Positions 1-6,076 of a stretch of DNA of 9,545 nt are shown here, one piece after another. Within the stretch, counting starts at the first letter, position 1, and every line of letters begins with the position of its first letter. Origin of the DNA: Hyphomicrobiaceae bacterium (GTDB lineage Bacteria > Pseudomonadota > Alphaproteobacteria > Rhizobiales > Hyphomicrobiaceae). Location of the stretch: positions 1 to 9,545 of the forward strand of contig JAJFHI010000229.1 in the NCBI GenBank assembly GCA_021775715.1, in the 5' to 3' direction. The notes below the pieces were generated by a model. The model did not search any database. It was not told where the DNA came from and saw only the letters and a program-made list of their open reading frames with translations. Both the position numbers and the translations under genes were made by a program.

Positions 1-482
1 CCAAGGCAACCGCCAGCACAGATCACACCAGCGGCGAAGCTCGGATCGTAGCGCGCGCGTAGCATTTGCGGGTAGGCAAGCAGTCCCATCAATGTGACAA
101 CAGCGCCGACAATGCCGGTAGCGGTCGCGAACACGGCGCACGTGAGGAGTGAAGCAACGGCCATCGATCCCGGTACGTTGCGGGCTGCGACCTGCAAGGT
201 CGAAAACAATCGGTCGACGATGTTCGCCCGCTCGATAATGTATCCCATGAACAGGAACAACGGCACGGCGGTCAGAACATCGCTCGCCATAACCGAGTAG
301 GTCTGGTTGGCGAAGAGATCGAATACGCCGTTATCAAATATCGTAGCAGCGTTGGCGTCGTAATAGGCGTAGTAGCCGAAGATTAGTCCCATACCCATGA
401 GCGTGAATGCGATCGGGAAACCGAGCAGCACGATGATGATGAACAGCGACAGCATCAGGATGGCGATTTGCGGATCGGTCAT
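1..482 (-). CDS. dctM: TRAP transporter large permease DctM (N-terminal part, runs off left edge)
   Basis: This is the large membrane subunit of a tripartite ATP-independent periplasmic transporter, the subunit that moves solute across the inner membrane using a sodium gradient. Only the first 160 residues are visible. The ATG at 482-480 overlaps the dctQ stop as ATGA, which fixes the start and implies translational coupling. Visible signs are a hydrophobic first helix (about residues 7-28), the stretch AVPLFLFMG at 72-80 typical of DctM, and a long Gly/Ala/Thr-rich segment at 112-136 leading to YDPSFAAGVICAGG. The last seems to match the conserved family loop, with CAGGCLG where I would expect CAGGTLG. 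The sequence best resembles the FcbT3-type (mannitol/chloroaromatic) DctM group. Family assignment is secure; the substrate is not shown by this subunit. Confidence 0.93.
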   Translation of the reverse strand, partial: MTDPQIAILMLSLFIIIVLLGFPIAFTLMGMGLIFGYYAYYDANAATIFDNGVFDLFANQTYSVMASDVLTAVPLFLFMGYIIERANIVDRLFSTLQVAARNVPGSMAVASLLTCAVFATATGIVGAVVTLMGLLAYPQMLRARYDPSFAAGVICAGGCL

Positions 483-1174
483 CGTGCGCCGCCGTTACTC
501 TTGGTGCCGGTCAGGATCTGTTCAACTTTTCCCTGGTCCTCAGCTTGGTGTTTCAACATTGTTTCCGTTTCTTCGACGTCGTCTATCAACGGTGGCCAGG
601 CGCCAGTTCTCAGACAAATGATGCAGCGACAGAGCTGCGCCAGTCCTTGAATGAACAGCAATAGCCCGGCTGCTGGAATGATAAGTTTGAATTGCCAAAT
701 GGGTACGTTGTTCGGACTGAAGCTTGAAACTTCACCGGCGCCTCCGTTGTAGGTCATCGATTTGGCGGCGAAGTCCCAGCCGGCGAACATAAGTGTTGTG
801 ACGGCGGGAAAGAAGAAGATCAGATATAAAAAGAATTCGATACGCGCCTGCGTGCGTGGTTGCCACTTGTGATAAAACACATCGCCGCGGACATGTCCGC
901 CGCGCGACAGCGTATAGGCACCCGCCATCATGAATAACGTGCCATACATGATGTAGCTGAGGTCGTAGGCCCAGGCACCTGAATCACTGAGAAACAGATT
1001 GTCCAACATGGGAAACTTCGTCACCAACTGAAACGCCCAGCCGTCGGTGTCGTCGAATACGTTTCTGACGAACACCTCATAGCCAATGCCGAGTGTCATC
1101 GCCATGACGCACCAGGCGAAGGCATGGCCGATCCAGGTCGACAGCATGTCTACGCCGCGTATGAACTCGTGCAT
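479..1174 (-). CDS. dctQ: TRAP transporter small permease DctQ
   Basis: This is the small four-helix membrane subunit of the same TRAP transporter; it pairs with DctM and helps dock the substrate-binding protein. It has 231 residues, longer than minimal DctQ proteins and in line with the FcbT2-like group. Predicted helices lie at about 12-31, 70-89, 112-133 and 161-184. The conserved DctQ segment SRGGHVRGDVFY is at 90-101. The C-terminal 40 residues are polar, rich in Glu, Gln and Lys, and probably cytoplasmic. The ATG at 1174 has a strong Shine-Dalgarno (GGGGAGG, minus strand, 1185-1179) only four bases away. The stop overlaps the dctM start. It is separated from dctP by 86 bases that contain a stem-loop. 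Confidence 0.93.
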   Translation of the reverse strand: MHEFIRGVDMLSTWIGHAFAWCVMAMTLGIGYEVFVRNVFDDTDGWAFQLVTKFPMLDNLFLSDSGAWAYDLSYIMYGTLFMMAGAYTLSRGGHVRGDVFYHKWQPRTQARIEFFLYLIFFFPAVTTLMFAGWDFAAKSMTYNGGAGEVSSFSPNNVPIWQFKLIIPAAGLLLFIQGLAQLCRCIICLRTGAWPPLIDDVEETETMLKHQAEDQGKVEQILTGTKSNGGAR

Positions 1175-1178
1175 GGGT

Positions 1179-1185
1179 CCTCCCC
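1179..1185 (-). promoter_or_regulatory. Ribosome binding site of dctQ
   Basis: GGGGAGG on the minus strand lies four bases before the dctQ ATG. The spacing is short but the match to the anti-Shine-Dalgarno is strong, giving dctQ its own initiation signal despite being downstream of dctP in the same transcript. Confidence 0.7.
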
Positions 1186-1196
1186 GTTTTGCAGTG

Positions 1197-1213
1197 CTGC
1201 CGTATTTCGGCAG
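1197..1213 (-). promoter_or_regulatory. Stem-loop in dctP-dctQ intergenic region
   Basis: A perfect 6-bp stem (CTGCCG/CGGCAG) with a 5-base AAATA loop (minus strand) lies between the dctP stop and the dctQ start. No U-run follows it on the minus strand, so it does not look like a full intrinsic terminator. In binding-protein transport operons such structures often stabilise the upstream message or lower downstream expression, so that the periplasmic protein is made in excess. That role is inferred here. Confidence 0.6.
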
Positions 1214-1260
1214 TCCTTATTGTTATGACGCGTTTTGCAATTCCGACTGGCCTGAGATCA

Positions 1261-2400
1261 TCAGCTTTTAAGCTTGCCGGGGAAGTAGTGGTTGTAGGCC
1301 TTTTTGAAATCGGCGGTATTGGTGTGTGAAAAGAAGCCGACGCGTTCGGCCCAGGCGCGCTGACTGTCGAGAACCTTTTTGAAGTAGGGATCGCGTTCAA
1401 GCTTGACCAAAACTTCGTCCCAGCTTTTGAGCTGAGCTTCCAAGACGCTGTCTGGCGTGCGTGAAACCGAGACGCCATCTTCGTTGATCAGGCCCTGGAG
1501 GTCTTTTGAGTAGCGGTCATAGGCCATGCCGAGGCTGGCAGTGCTGGCGGCTTCCGCTCCGTATTCGCATATCGCCTGAAGTTCCGGCGCGAGAGAATCG
1601 AATTTCTTTTTCGAATAGATGATCTCGAAAAATTCTGCCGGCTGGTGGTAAGACGCGAGCACGAAGTTCTTTGAGACGTTTTGCGCGCCAAGCTGGCGGT
1701 CGGCTGTTGGATTGTTGAATTCAAAGGCATCAATCACGCCGCGCTCGAAAGCTGGAATAATCTCGCCACCGGGAAGCTGTGTGACGCGCATGCCCATGCG
1801 TTGCATGATGTCGGTCGCGAGGCCAACCGTCCGGTACTTCATTCGCCGGAGATCTTTCAGATCTTTGATCTCTTTTTTGAACCAGCCAAGCGGTTGCGTT
1901 GGCATCGGCATTGTGAAGAAGCCGACGACATTTAATTTGAGAATATCCTGCACCAACTCGCGGTACAGCTCCTTACCCTGTGTCGATTGGATCCAGGCAA
2001 GTGTTTGGTTGGAATCGATACCAAAAACGGGGCACGTGCCGAACAATGATGCAGCTTTGTTTTTACCGTACCAATAGGCGGTCACGGTGTGTGCACAGTC
2101 AATTATTCCGGAATCGCAAGCGTTCTGAACCTCAAACGCTTTCACGACGGCACCGGCGGGCAGCAGGTCGAATTTCAGGCGGCCGCCGGACATTTTTTCA
2201 CACCGCTCGGTGTATTGTCGGGCCATGTCCTGGAAAATGCCGGTGGCGCCCCACGAAGACTGCATCTTGAGAACGGTCGTCTCAGCCCGTGACACGTTCG
2301 GCATTGCAACTGTACCAGCGGCGGCGGTGCCGGCTGCTACCGCGCTTCCTTTCAGAAAGCGGCGACGTGATACACGCGTGGATTGTGCGTTATTCGACAT
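1261..2400 (-). CDS. dctP: TRAP transporter substrate-binding protein DctP (TakP/FcbT1-like, Tat-exported)
   Basis: This is the periplasmic solute-binding protein of the TRAP system, 379 residues and full length for the family. The N-terminus has a twin-arginine motif, SRRRFLKG at 11-18, then an Ala/Gly-rich hydrophobic stretch and a likely cleavage site after SRA at about 39, so export is probably by Tat. The mature protein aligns by eye with TakP-type 2-oxoacid binders: Gln169 in TQPLGWFKKEI, Arg190 in MKYR (the arginine expected to grip the substrate carboxylate) and Glu227 in FEF match conserved ligand- and cation-site positions. The Trp that follows this Glu in TakP is Phe here. The best broad label is mannitol/chloroaromatic-type TRAP binder. 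A monocarboxylate, 2-oxoacid or haloacid ligand is plausible but unproven. The ATG at 2400 has GGAGG ten bases upstream. Confidence 0.93.
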   Translation of the reverse strand: MSNNAQSTRVSRRRFLKGSAVAAGTAAAGTVAMPNVSRAETTVLKMQSSWGATGIFQDMARQYTERCEKMSGGRLKFDLLPAGAVVKAFEVQNACDSGIIDCAHTVTAYWYGKNKAASLFGTCPVFGIDSNQTLAWIQSTQGKELYRELVQDILKLNVVGFFTMPMPTQPLGWFKKEIKDLKDLRRMKYRTVGLATDIMQRMGMRVTQLPGGEIIPAFERGVIDAFEFNNPTADRQLGAQNVSKNFVLASYHQPAEFFEIIYSKKKFDSLAPELQAICEYGAEAASTASLGMAYDRYSKDLQGLINEDGVSVSRTPDSVLEAQLKSWDEVLVKLERDPYFKKVLDSQRAWAERVGFFSHTNTADFKKAYNHYFPGKLKS

Positions 2401-2410
2401 TCCAGTAGGT

Positions 2411-2415
2411 CCTCC
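2411..2415 (-). promoter_or_regulatory. Ribosome binding site of dctP
   Basis: GGAGG on the minus strand, ten bases before the dctP ATG, supports the start that includes the whole Tat signal peptide. Confidence 0.65.
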
Positions 2416-2587
2416 ATGGCCGGTCCGTTGCCGGTCTTTTTTTGGTAGTTTACCGCATTTTTCTCGCGGCTCCAGTCGTCGCAGTTAGCATAGGGTGTTC
2501 TCAAAAAAATGGCAGCTCTGTTTGGTGGTGTTTTTTTGTGTCATTCAAATTTTAGCTGAATGCAGCGGCCGAGCCGCAGCCTGCGTA

Positions 2588-2649
2588 CTGGCAGAGCTAC
2601 CGAAAAATCTGGCATCTGTAGGTGAATCCATGTTGTTATCTGGCACCAG
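2588..2649. repeat. Three CTGGCA direct repeats, operator-like
   Basis: CTGGCA occurs at 2588-2593, 2609-2614 and 2640-2645, start to start 21 and 31 bases apart, close to two and three helical turns. The last copy is part of the short palindrome CTGG-CA-CCAG (2640-2649). The array lies just upstream of the dehalogenase start and could bind a regulator shared with the divergent TRAP operon. Six-base repeats can occur by chance, so this is tentative. Confidence 0.3.
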
Positions 2650-2699
2650 CGGTGGTTAGCCGTCGTAAATTAAATATAAGACAGCTTTGGATAAGACCG

Positions 2700-3353
2700 A
2701 TGCCAGAAGTCTACGTTTTCGATGCCTATGGAACGTTGTTTGATGTGCATGCTGCTGCAGCGCGTCATAGCGAGGCTCTAGGGCCCAAGTGGCAACAGTT
2801 GTCTGATATCTGGCGCACGAAGCAGCTCGAATACACCTGGATCCATGCCGCGTGCGGACGTCATGACACATTTCGGAATGTGACGGTTCAAGGCTTGGAC
2901 TATGCGATTGCGTCGGTAGGCGGCATTGCCGATGGTTTGCGTGATGACCTTATGACGGCCTACCACACGCTTGATGCCTACCCCGAGGTGCCGGAGGTGT
3001 TGGCCGCGCTTAAGTCTAAAGGTGCCAAGCTTGCCATTCTCTCGAACGGTGATCCCGACATGCTGGACGCGGCTGTGTCGTCTGCCGGGATCGGCACCAT
3101 GCTCGATGACGTGTTGTCGGTTGAGGCGGTCGGAATTTTCAAGCCATCGATGAAGGTCTATGCCATGGCGACTGAGCGTTTCGGCGTGAAGCCAGGTGAC
3201 ATCTCGTTCCAGTCGTCGAACCGGTGGGACATCGCAGGCGGCAATGTGTTTGGCTTTGAGACCACGTGGATCAACCGGTCCGGACGACCGCAAGAGTATC
3301 CGAACATGCCAGCGACGCGGATGTTGTCTGATCTGCGAGGTTTAGTGGCGTAA
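2700..3353 (+). CDS. Haloacid dehalogenase, type II ((S)-2-haloacid dehalogenase)
   Basis: A cytoplasmic HAD-superfamily hydrolase of 217 residues, expected to replace the halogen of 2-haloalkanoic acids by hydroxyl through an aspartyl-ester intermediate. It aligns closely by eye with L-2-haloacid dehalogenase of Pseudomonas sp. YL. All catalytic positions I recall from that enzyme are present: nucleophile Asp8 in FDAYGTLFDV, Thr12, Arg39 in the WRTKQLEYTW segment, Ser115 in AILSNG, Lys148 in FKPS, Tyr154, and Ser172, Asn174 and Asp177 in QSSNRWD. The ATG at 2700 is chosen because the nucleophile motif follows it directly, as in the family; an in-frame ATG at 2622 would add 26 residues with no family counterpart. 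The Shine-Dalgarno is weak (GGATAAG). The gene is divergent from the TRAP operon and ends two bases from the convergent permease. The family is firm; the natural substrate is inferred. Confidence 0.93.
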   Translation: MPEVYVFDAYGTLFDVHAAAARHSEALGPKWQQLSDIWRTKQLEYTWIHAACGRHDTFRNVTVQGLDYAIASVGGIADGLRDDLMTAYHTLDAYPEVPEVLAALKSKGAKLAILSNGDPDMLDAAVSSAGIGTMLDDVLSVEAVGIFKPSMKVYAMATERFGVKPGDISFQSSNRWDIAGGNVFGFETTWINRSGRPQEYPNMPATRMLSDLRGLVA

Positions 3354-3355
3354 GT

Positions 3356-5140
3356 TTAGAGTGGCCAGACCAGCAGGATCATCGGTACGCCAACGGCGAC
3401 AACGATAATTTCCAATGGCAGGCCAAGCCGCCAGTAGTCGCCGAATTTGTAGCCTCCTGGTCCCATGATCAGCGTGTTATTCTTGTGCCCAATCGGGGTC
3501 AGGAAGGCGCAACTGGCAGCAACGGCGATGGCCATCAAAAACGAATCCGGATTGACGCCGAGCGTATTTGCGACTTGCAACGCGATTGGAGCTGCGACCA
3601 GAGCTGTGGCGGTGTTGTTTAAGAGGTCGGACAGCGTCATCGTCAAGGCCATAACGATTGTTAAAACCGCCCAGGGCGGCCACCCTTGAACCAGCTGGAC
3701 GAGTCCGACGGCCAGGACTTGAGTGGTTCCGGAATTTTCAAGAGCCAGACCGATCGGTATCAACGAGCCGATCAATACAACAACAGGCCACTCGATGGTT
3801 TCGTAAAGTTGTTTCAACGGAACAATCCCGAACAACACGTAGAGGACTGTGACCAGTCCAAGTGCGACGGGCAGATAAAGCCAACCGATACTTGATACGG
3901 CGATGGCGGCGGCAAATATACCAGCGGCAAGGAATGCTTTGCTGTTGTCGCCAACCTCGAGGCCGCGTTCAGCAAGCGGCAGCATCGCCATATCTTCCAT
4001 GAAGGTCCGCGTGTTTTTGCGCGGGCCCAACAAAAGCAAAACGTCGCCGGCCTGGATCGGAATGCGCCTGACGCGGCGTTGCAGGCGGCGGCCCTGGCGT
4101 TGTACGCCGATCAACCACGCGCCGTAGCGGTCGACCAGGTTCACTGATGCGCTGGTGCGTCCTTCGATAGGCGAACCAGGACGCACAACGACTTCAACCA
4201 ATTCGAAGTCGGATGATTCCAATTGTTCTCGCTGGAGATCGGTCGGCACGTACGCGAGGTTGTACTCTTTGGCAAACTTGTCGAGCATTTCAGCCCTTGT
4301 TTCCAAAAGCAGTACGTCGCCTTCCTGGATTTTAACCCATCCAGCATGATCGGGCAGGCGGTCTTGACCGCGCATCACACCCAATAATTGGATTTCGGCG
4401 GCTTCGATGGCCTTTTCCACTTCCAGCAACGGCAGGCCTAAAAGTTTTGAGTCAGGATCAATGGTCAGCTCGGCAAGGTAGTCATCAAGTTTGAAAGCTT
4501 CGATTTCTTCGCCCTGGCCCACCTCGGGCTGTGGGATCAAACGCCATCCGATCAACGCGATAAAGGCAACGCCAGCCAATGCGCAAACGATGCCGACGGG
4601 TGCAAAGTCGAACATCTGAAAGGGGGCGTTCAATTCACGCTCTCGGAATGTCGAAATGATGATATTGGGCGGCGTGCCGATGAGGGTCACAAGACCGCCA
4701 AGGATCGTGGCGAATGACAGAGGCATCAGCGTCAAAGCCGGCGAACGCTTGGCCTTGCGAGCTGCTTCAATGTCGATTGGCATCAATAAAGCCAATGCAC
4801 CAACATTGTTCATGATACCGGAGAGCGCTGCTCCGACCGTTGACATGATGGCGATGTGCGATGATACCGACCGTCCAGCCGCGGTGACATGGCGGGCAAT
4901 CAGGTTGACCGCTCCAGAAGACGCAAGGCCGTAACTGACGACAAGTACCAACGCGATAATGATCGTTGCTGGATGACCGAAGCCAGCAAACGCCTCATCA
5001 CCGGGAACGGCACCTACGATGACAGCGATAATGAGCGCACCGAAGGCGACGAGGTCATAGCGCCAGCGGCCCCATACCAACATTCCCAGCACACCGCCGA
5101 GCAGCGCCAGAACCACCGTCTGATCCGCGGTAAATGTCAT
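3356..5140 (-). CDS. SLC13/DASS-type permease with two TrkA-C (RCK_C) domains
   Basis: An inner-membrane ion-coupled anion transporter of 594 residues, of the bacterial SLC13/CitT-like permeases carrying a central soluble insert. N-terminal helices (about 8-200) contain NNVGALALLMPI (111-122) and GTPPN (155-159). Two TrkA-C-like domains follow (about 225-300 and 312-385), each with an EGDVLLL or AGDVLLL strand. C-terminal helices (about 402-592) contain NNTATALVAAP (508-518) and TPIGHKNN (548-555). The two Asn-containing motifs and GTPPN correspond to the substrate- and sodium-binding hairpins of the superfamily. Substrates of this subgroup (sulfate, dicarboxylates or others) cannot be read from sequence, and the TrkA-C domains suggest ligand gating. 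The ATG at 5140 has an excellent GGGAGG eight bases upstream, preferred over an in-frame upstream start at 5194. It is convergent with the dehalogenase. Confidence 0.9.
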   Translation of the reverse strand: MTFTADQTVVLALLGGVLGMLVWGRWRYDLVAFGALIIAVIVGAVPGDEAFAGFGHPATIIIALVLVVSYGLASSGAVNLIARHVTAAGRSVSSHIAIMSTVGAALSGIMNNVGALALLMPIDIEAARKAKRSPALTLMPLSFATILGGLVTLIGTPPNIIISTFRERELNAPFQMFDFAPVGIVCALAGVAFIALIGWRLIPQPEVGQGEEIEAFKLDDYLAELTIDPDSKLLGLPLLEVEKAIEAAEIQLLGVMRGQDRLPDHAGWVKIQEGDVLLLETRAEMLDKFAKEYNLAYVPTDLQREQLESSDFELVEVVVRPGSPIEGRTSASVNLVDRYGAWLIGVQRQGRRLQRRVRRIPIQAGDVLLLLGPRKNTRTFMEDMAMLPLAERGLEVGDNSKAFLAAGIFAAAIAVSSIGWLYLPVALGLVTVLYVLFGIVPLKQLYETIEWPVVVLIGSLIPIGLALENSGTTQVLAVGLVQLVQGWPPWAVLTIVMALTMTLSDLLNNTATALVAAPIALQVANTLGVNPDSFLMAIAVAASCAFLTPIGHKNNTLIMGPGGYKFGDYWRLGLPLEIIVVAVGVPMILLVWPL

Positions 5141-5148
5141 CGAATAGG

Positions 5149-5154
5149 CCTCCC
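5149..5154 (-). promoter_or_regulatory. Ribosome binding site of the SLC13-type permease
   Basis: GGGAGG on the minus strand, eight bases before the ATG at 5140. It decides the start, because the longer in-frame candidate at 5194 has no comparable signal and would add a polar 18-residue leader. Confidence 0.75.
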
Positions 5155-5165
5155 GTATCAAGCGC

Positions 5166-5194
5166 GTGTTTAAAAAGACGTCTGCTTCAAACAC
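5166..5194. promoter_or_regulatory. Nested dyad upstream of the SLC13-type permease (operator candidate)
   Basis: Outer inverted repeat GTGTTT (5166-5171) / AAACAC (5189-5194) surrounds a perfect 8-base palindrome AGACGTCT (5176-5183); the two symmetry centres differ by half a base. It sits 26-54 bases before the permease start, a good place for a repressor or activator site. The surrounding 216-base gap (5141-5356) also holds a weak GCTTT/AAAGC hairpin at 5279-5295 but no gene. Confidence 0.4.
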
Positions 5195-5356
5195 TTATGC
5201 ACTGTGTCCTGATATCCGACGTCCCCGATACCACGAGGATGCATTCGCCGCAAAGGGGAGGCGTTTAAGGACTGCGCTGCTTTCAGTGCCAAAGCGGTAA
5301 ATCGGCCTCATCTAGGCGCGCGAGAAGGTTGGCGGTGGTGAACTTCCTGTGTCGCG

Positions 5357-5824
5357 TCAGCCAGACATGCTTTTGTAGAGGCGCGTCAGACATTCTGCGA
5401 CGCGGACGCTGTCGACCTCGTCTTTGTGGATGACTTCGTTGGCGCCGATATCGAGAAGTTCGTTGCGACGGTTGCGCGAAACCTGGCCGCTGATGACGAC
5501 GATCGGCCCTTTGTACCCGGCACGTCTTAGGAACGGTATAGAATGTGAGGCTGTGTCAGACGGCTTGAGAATGTCGTCGAGAAATAACAGTTGCGGCATG
5601 TCGGCGAGAACGTAGTCCATCGCGATATTCAATGTTGGCGCATGTCGCAAATTGATGTCGTAACCGAACATCAAATGCAGGGTTGCCTTCAACCGATCTG
5701 CATCAGCTGCCTCGTCTTCAACCATCAGCACGTTTGTTAGCGCCGGGATGTCGCTGTGCAATCTGGCGACCCGGCTTCTCTTTGCCAGAAAGTCACCGCC
5801 CGAGCCTGATGAAGATGAGCCCAT
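5357..5824 (-). CDS. Stand-alone receiver-domain response regulator
   Basis: A cytoplasmic CheY-like protein of 155 residues that accepts a phosphoryl group from a histidine kinase. One receiver domain spans about residues 31-152: acidic pair Glu36/Asp37 in LMVEDE, phosphoacceptor Asp83 in LLFLDDIL, Ser112 in VVISG and Lys134 in VIHKDE. There is no DNA-binding or enzymatic output domain, so it probably signals by protein contact or passes phosphate on. The first 30 residues are an extension starting GSSSSGSGG, unusual for a receiver and probably disordered. The ATG at 5824 has only a modest GAGAAAA upstream. A TTG at codon 22 is a possible alternative start. It follows the histidine kinase on the same strand after 252 bases, so it is the likely partner, perhaps with its own promoter. 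Confidence 0.87.
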   Translation of the reverse strand: MGSSSSGSGGDFLAKRSRVARLHSDIPALTNVLMVEDEAADADRLKATLHLMFGYDINLRHAPTLNIAMDYVLADMPQLLFLDDILKPSDTASHSIPFLRRAGYKGPIVVISGQVSRNRRNELLDIGANEVIHKDEVDSVRVAECLTRLYKSMSG

Positions 5825-5965
5825 ATATTTTCTCGTTTCGTCCCATCAATACGTTGTGCCTTGGGGGAGTGATCCCAATCTAGCCACGGTGCGCGGCTGG
5901 TAGGTCTTACCTTGACGATCCACAAATAACAATCCGATTACAATACAGTTCGACTTGAAGGACAC

Positions 5966-5989
5966 AACCAACGAATAGATTTGCTGGTT
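5966..5989. promoter_or_regulatory. Imperfect 24-base palindrome in the kinase-receiver gap
   Basis: Arms AACCAACGAAT and ATTTGCTGGTT flank a two-base centre and pair at 9 of 11 positions. The site lies 142-165 bases before the receiver gene start. Immediately downstream on the minus strand, a weak promoter-like pair is seen (TTGTGT at 5967-5962 and TATTGT at 5945-5940, 16-base spacer), partly overlapping the dyad. This would fit an operator controlling separate transcription of the receiver gene, but it is only a pattern. The rest of the gap (5825-6076) shows no gene. Confidence 0.35.
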
Positions 5990-6035
5990 ACTAGAGTCGG
6001 TATTGTGGAAAATTTGAAAAATCAATACGAAAGAC

Positions 6036-6058
6036 CCCGTTGCGGAGAGTCCGTCGGG
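6036..6058 (-). terminator. Possible weak terminator after the histidine kinase gene
   Basis: On the minus strand CCCG-A-CGGA, loop CTC, then TCCG-CAA-CGGG forms an interrupted stem of eight pairs beginning 18 bases after the kinase stop. It is followed by a pyrimidine-rich but broken tail (GTCTTTCG, then ATTTTTC further on). The internal bulge and poor U-run make it a weak or partial terminator at best. Confidence 0.3.
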
Positions 6059-6076
6059 ATTACATGCGCGCTTGTG

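Larger units (their letters stand above)
2401..2699. other. Divergent intergenic region between dctP and the dehalogenase gene
   Basis: About 300 bases without a convincing gene, which must hold the promoters of the TRAP operon (minus) and the dehalogenase (plus). It contains three 7-base A/T runs (2437-2443, 2503-2509, 2531-2537), a small GC-rich hairpin (GCGGC/GCCGC at 2565-2577), three CTGGCA copies (2588, 2609, 2640) and an AT-rich stretch at 2667-2679. A TATAAG at 2675-2680 could be a -10 element for the plus-strand gene, but I see no good -35. On the minus strand a TAAAAT around 2550-2555 is a weak -10 candidate. No promoter can be assigned firmly. Confidence 0.5.

Noticed and set aside
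1077..1478. 133-codon minus-strand frame bridging dctP and dctQ
   Set aside because: It is out of frame with both well-supported transporter genes and has low-complexity Arg/His/Thr composition.
2419..2443. Terminator-like GCCGGTC repeats followed by seven T on the plus strand near the dctP start
   Set aside because: The two copies are direct repeats; at most a 4-bp CCGG stem can form, and no plus-strand gene ends there.
2514..2598. AGCTCTG / CAGAGCT inverted repeat with a 71-base spacer
   Set aside because: Seven-base arms with such a long spacer are expected by chance and match no promoter feature I can place.
2622..2699. In-frame upstream ATG giving the dehalogenase a 26-residue extension
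   Set aside because: The extension has no counterpart in the family and covers the likely promoter region; the nucleophile motif normally lies within about ten residues of the start.
2778..3293. 171-codon open frame antisense to the dehalogenase
   Set aside because: The protein is rich in Arg and His with no recognisable domain, as expected for a shadow frame opposite a real gene with intact catalytic residues.
5141..5194. Longer start for the SLC13-type permease at 5194
   Set aside because: The ATG at 5140 has a strong GGGAGG at ideal spacing, and the extension would run through that ribosome binding site and the dyad.
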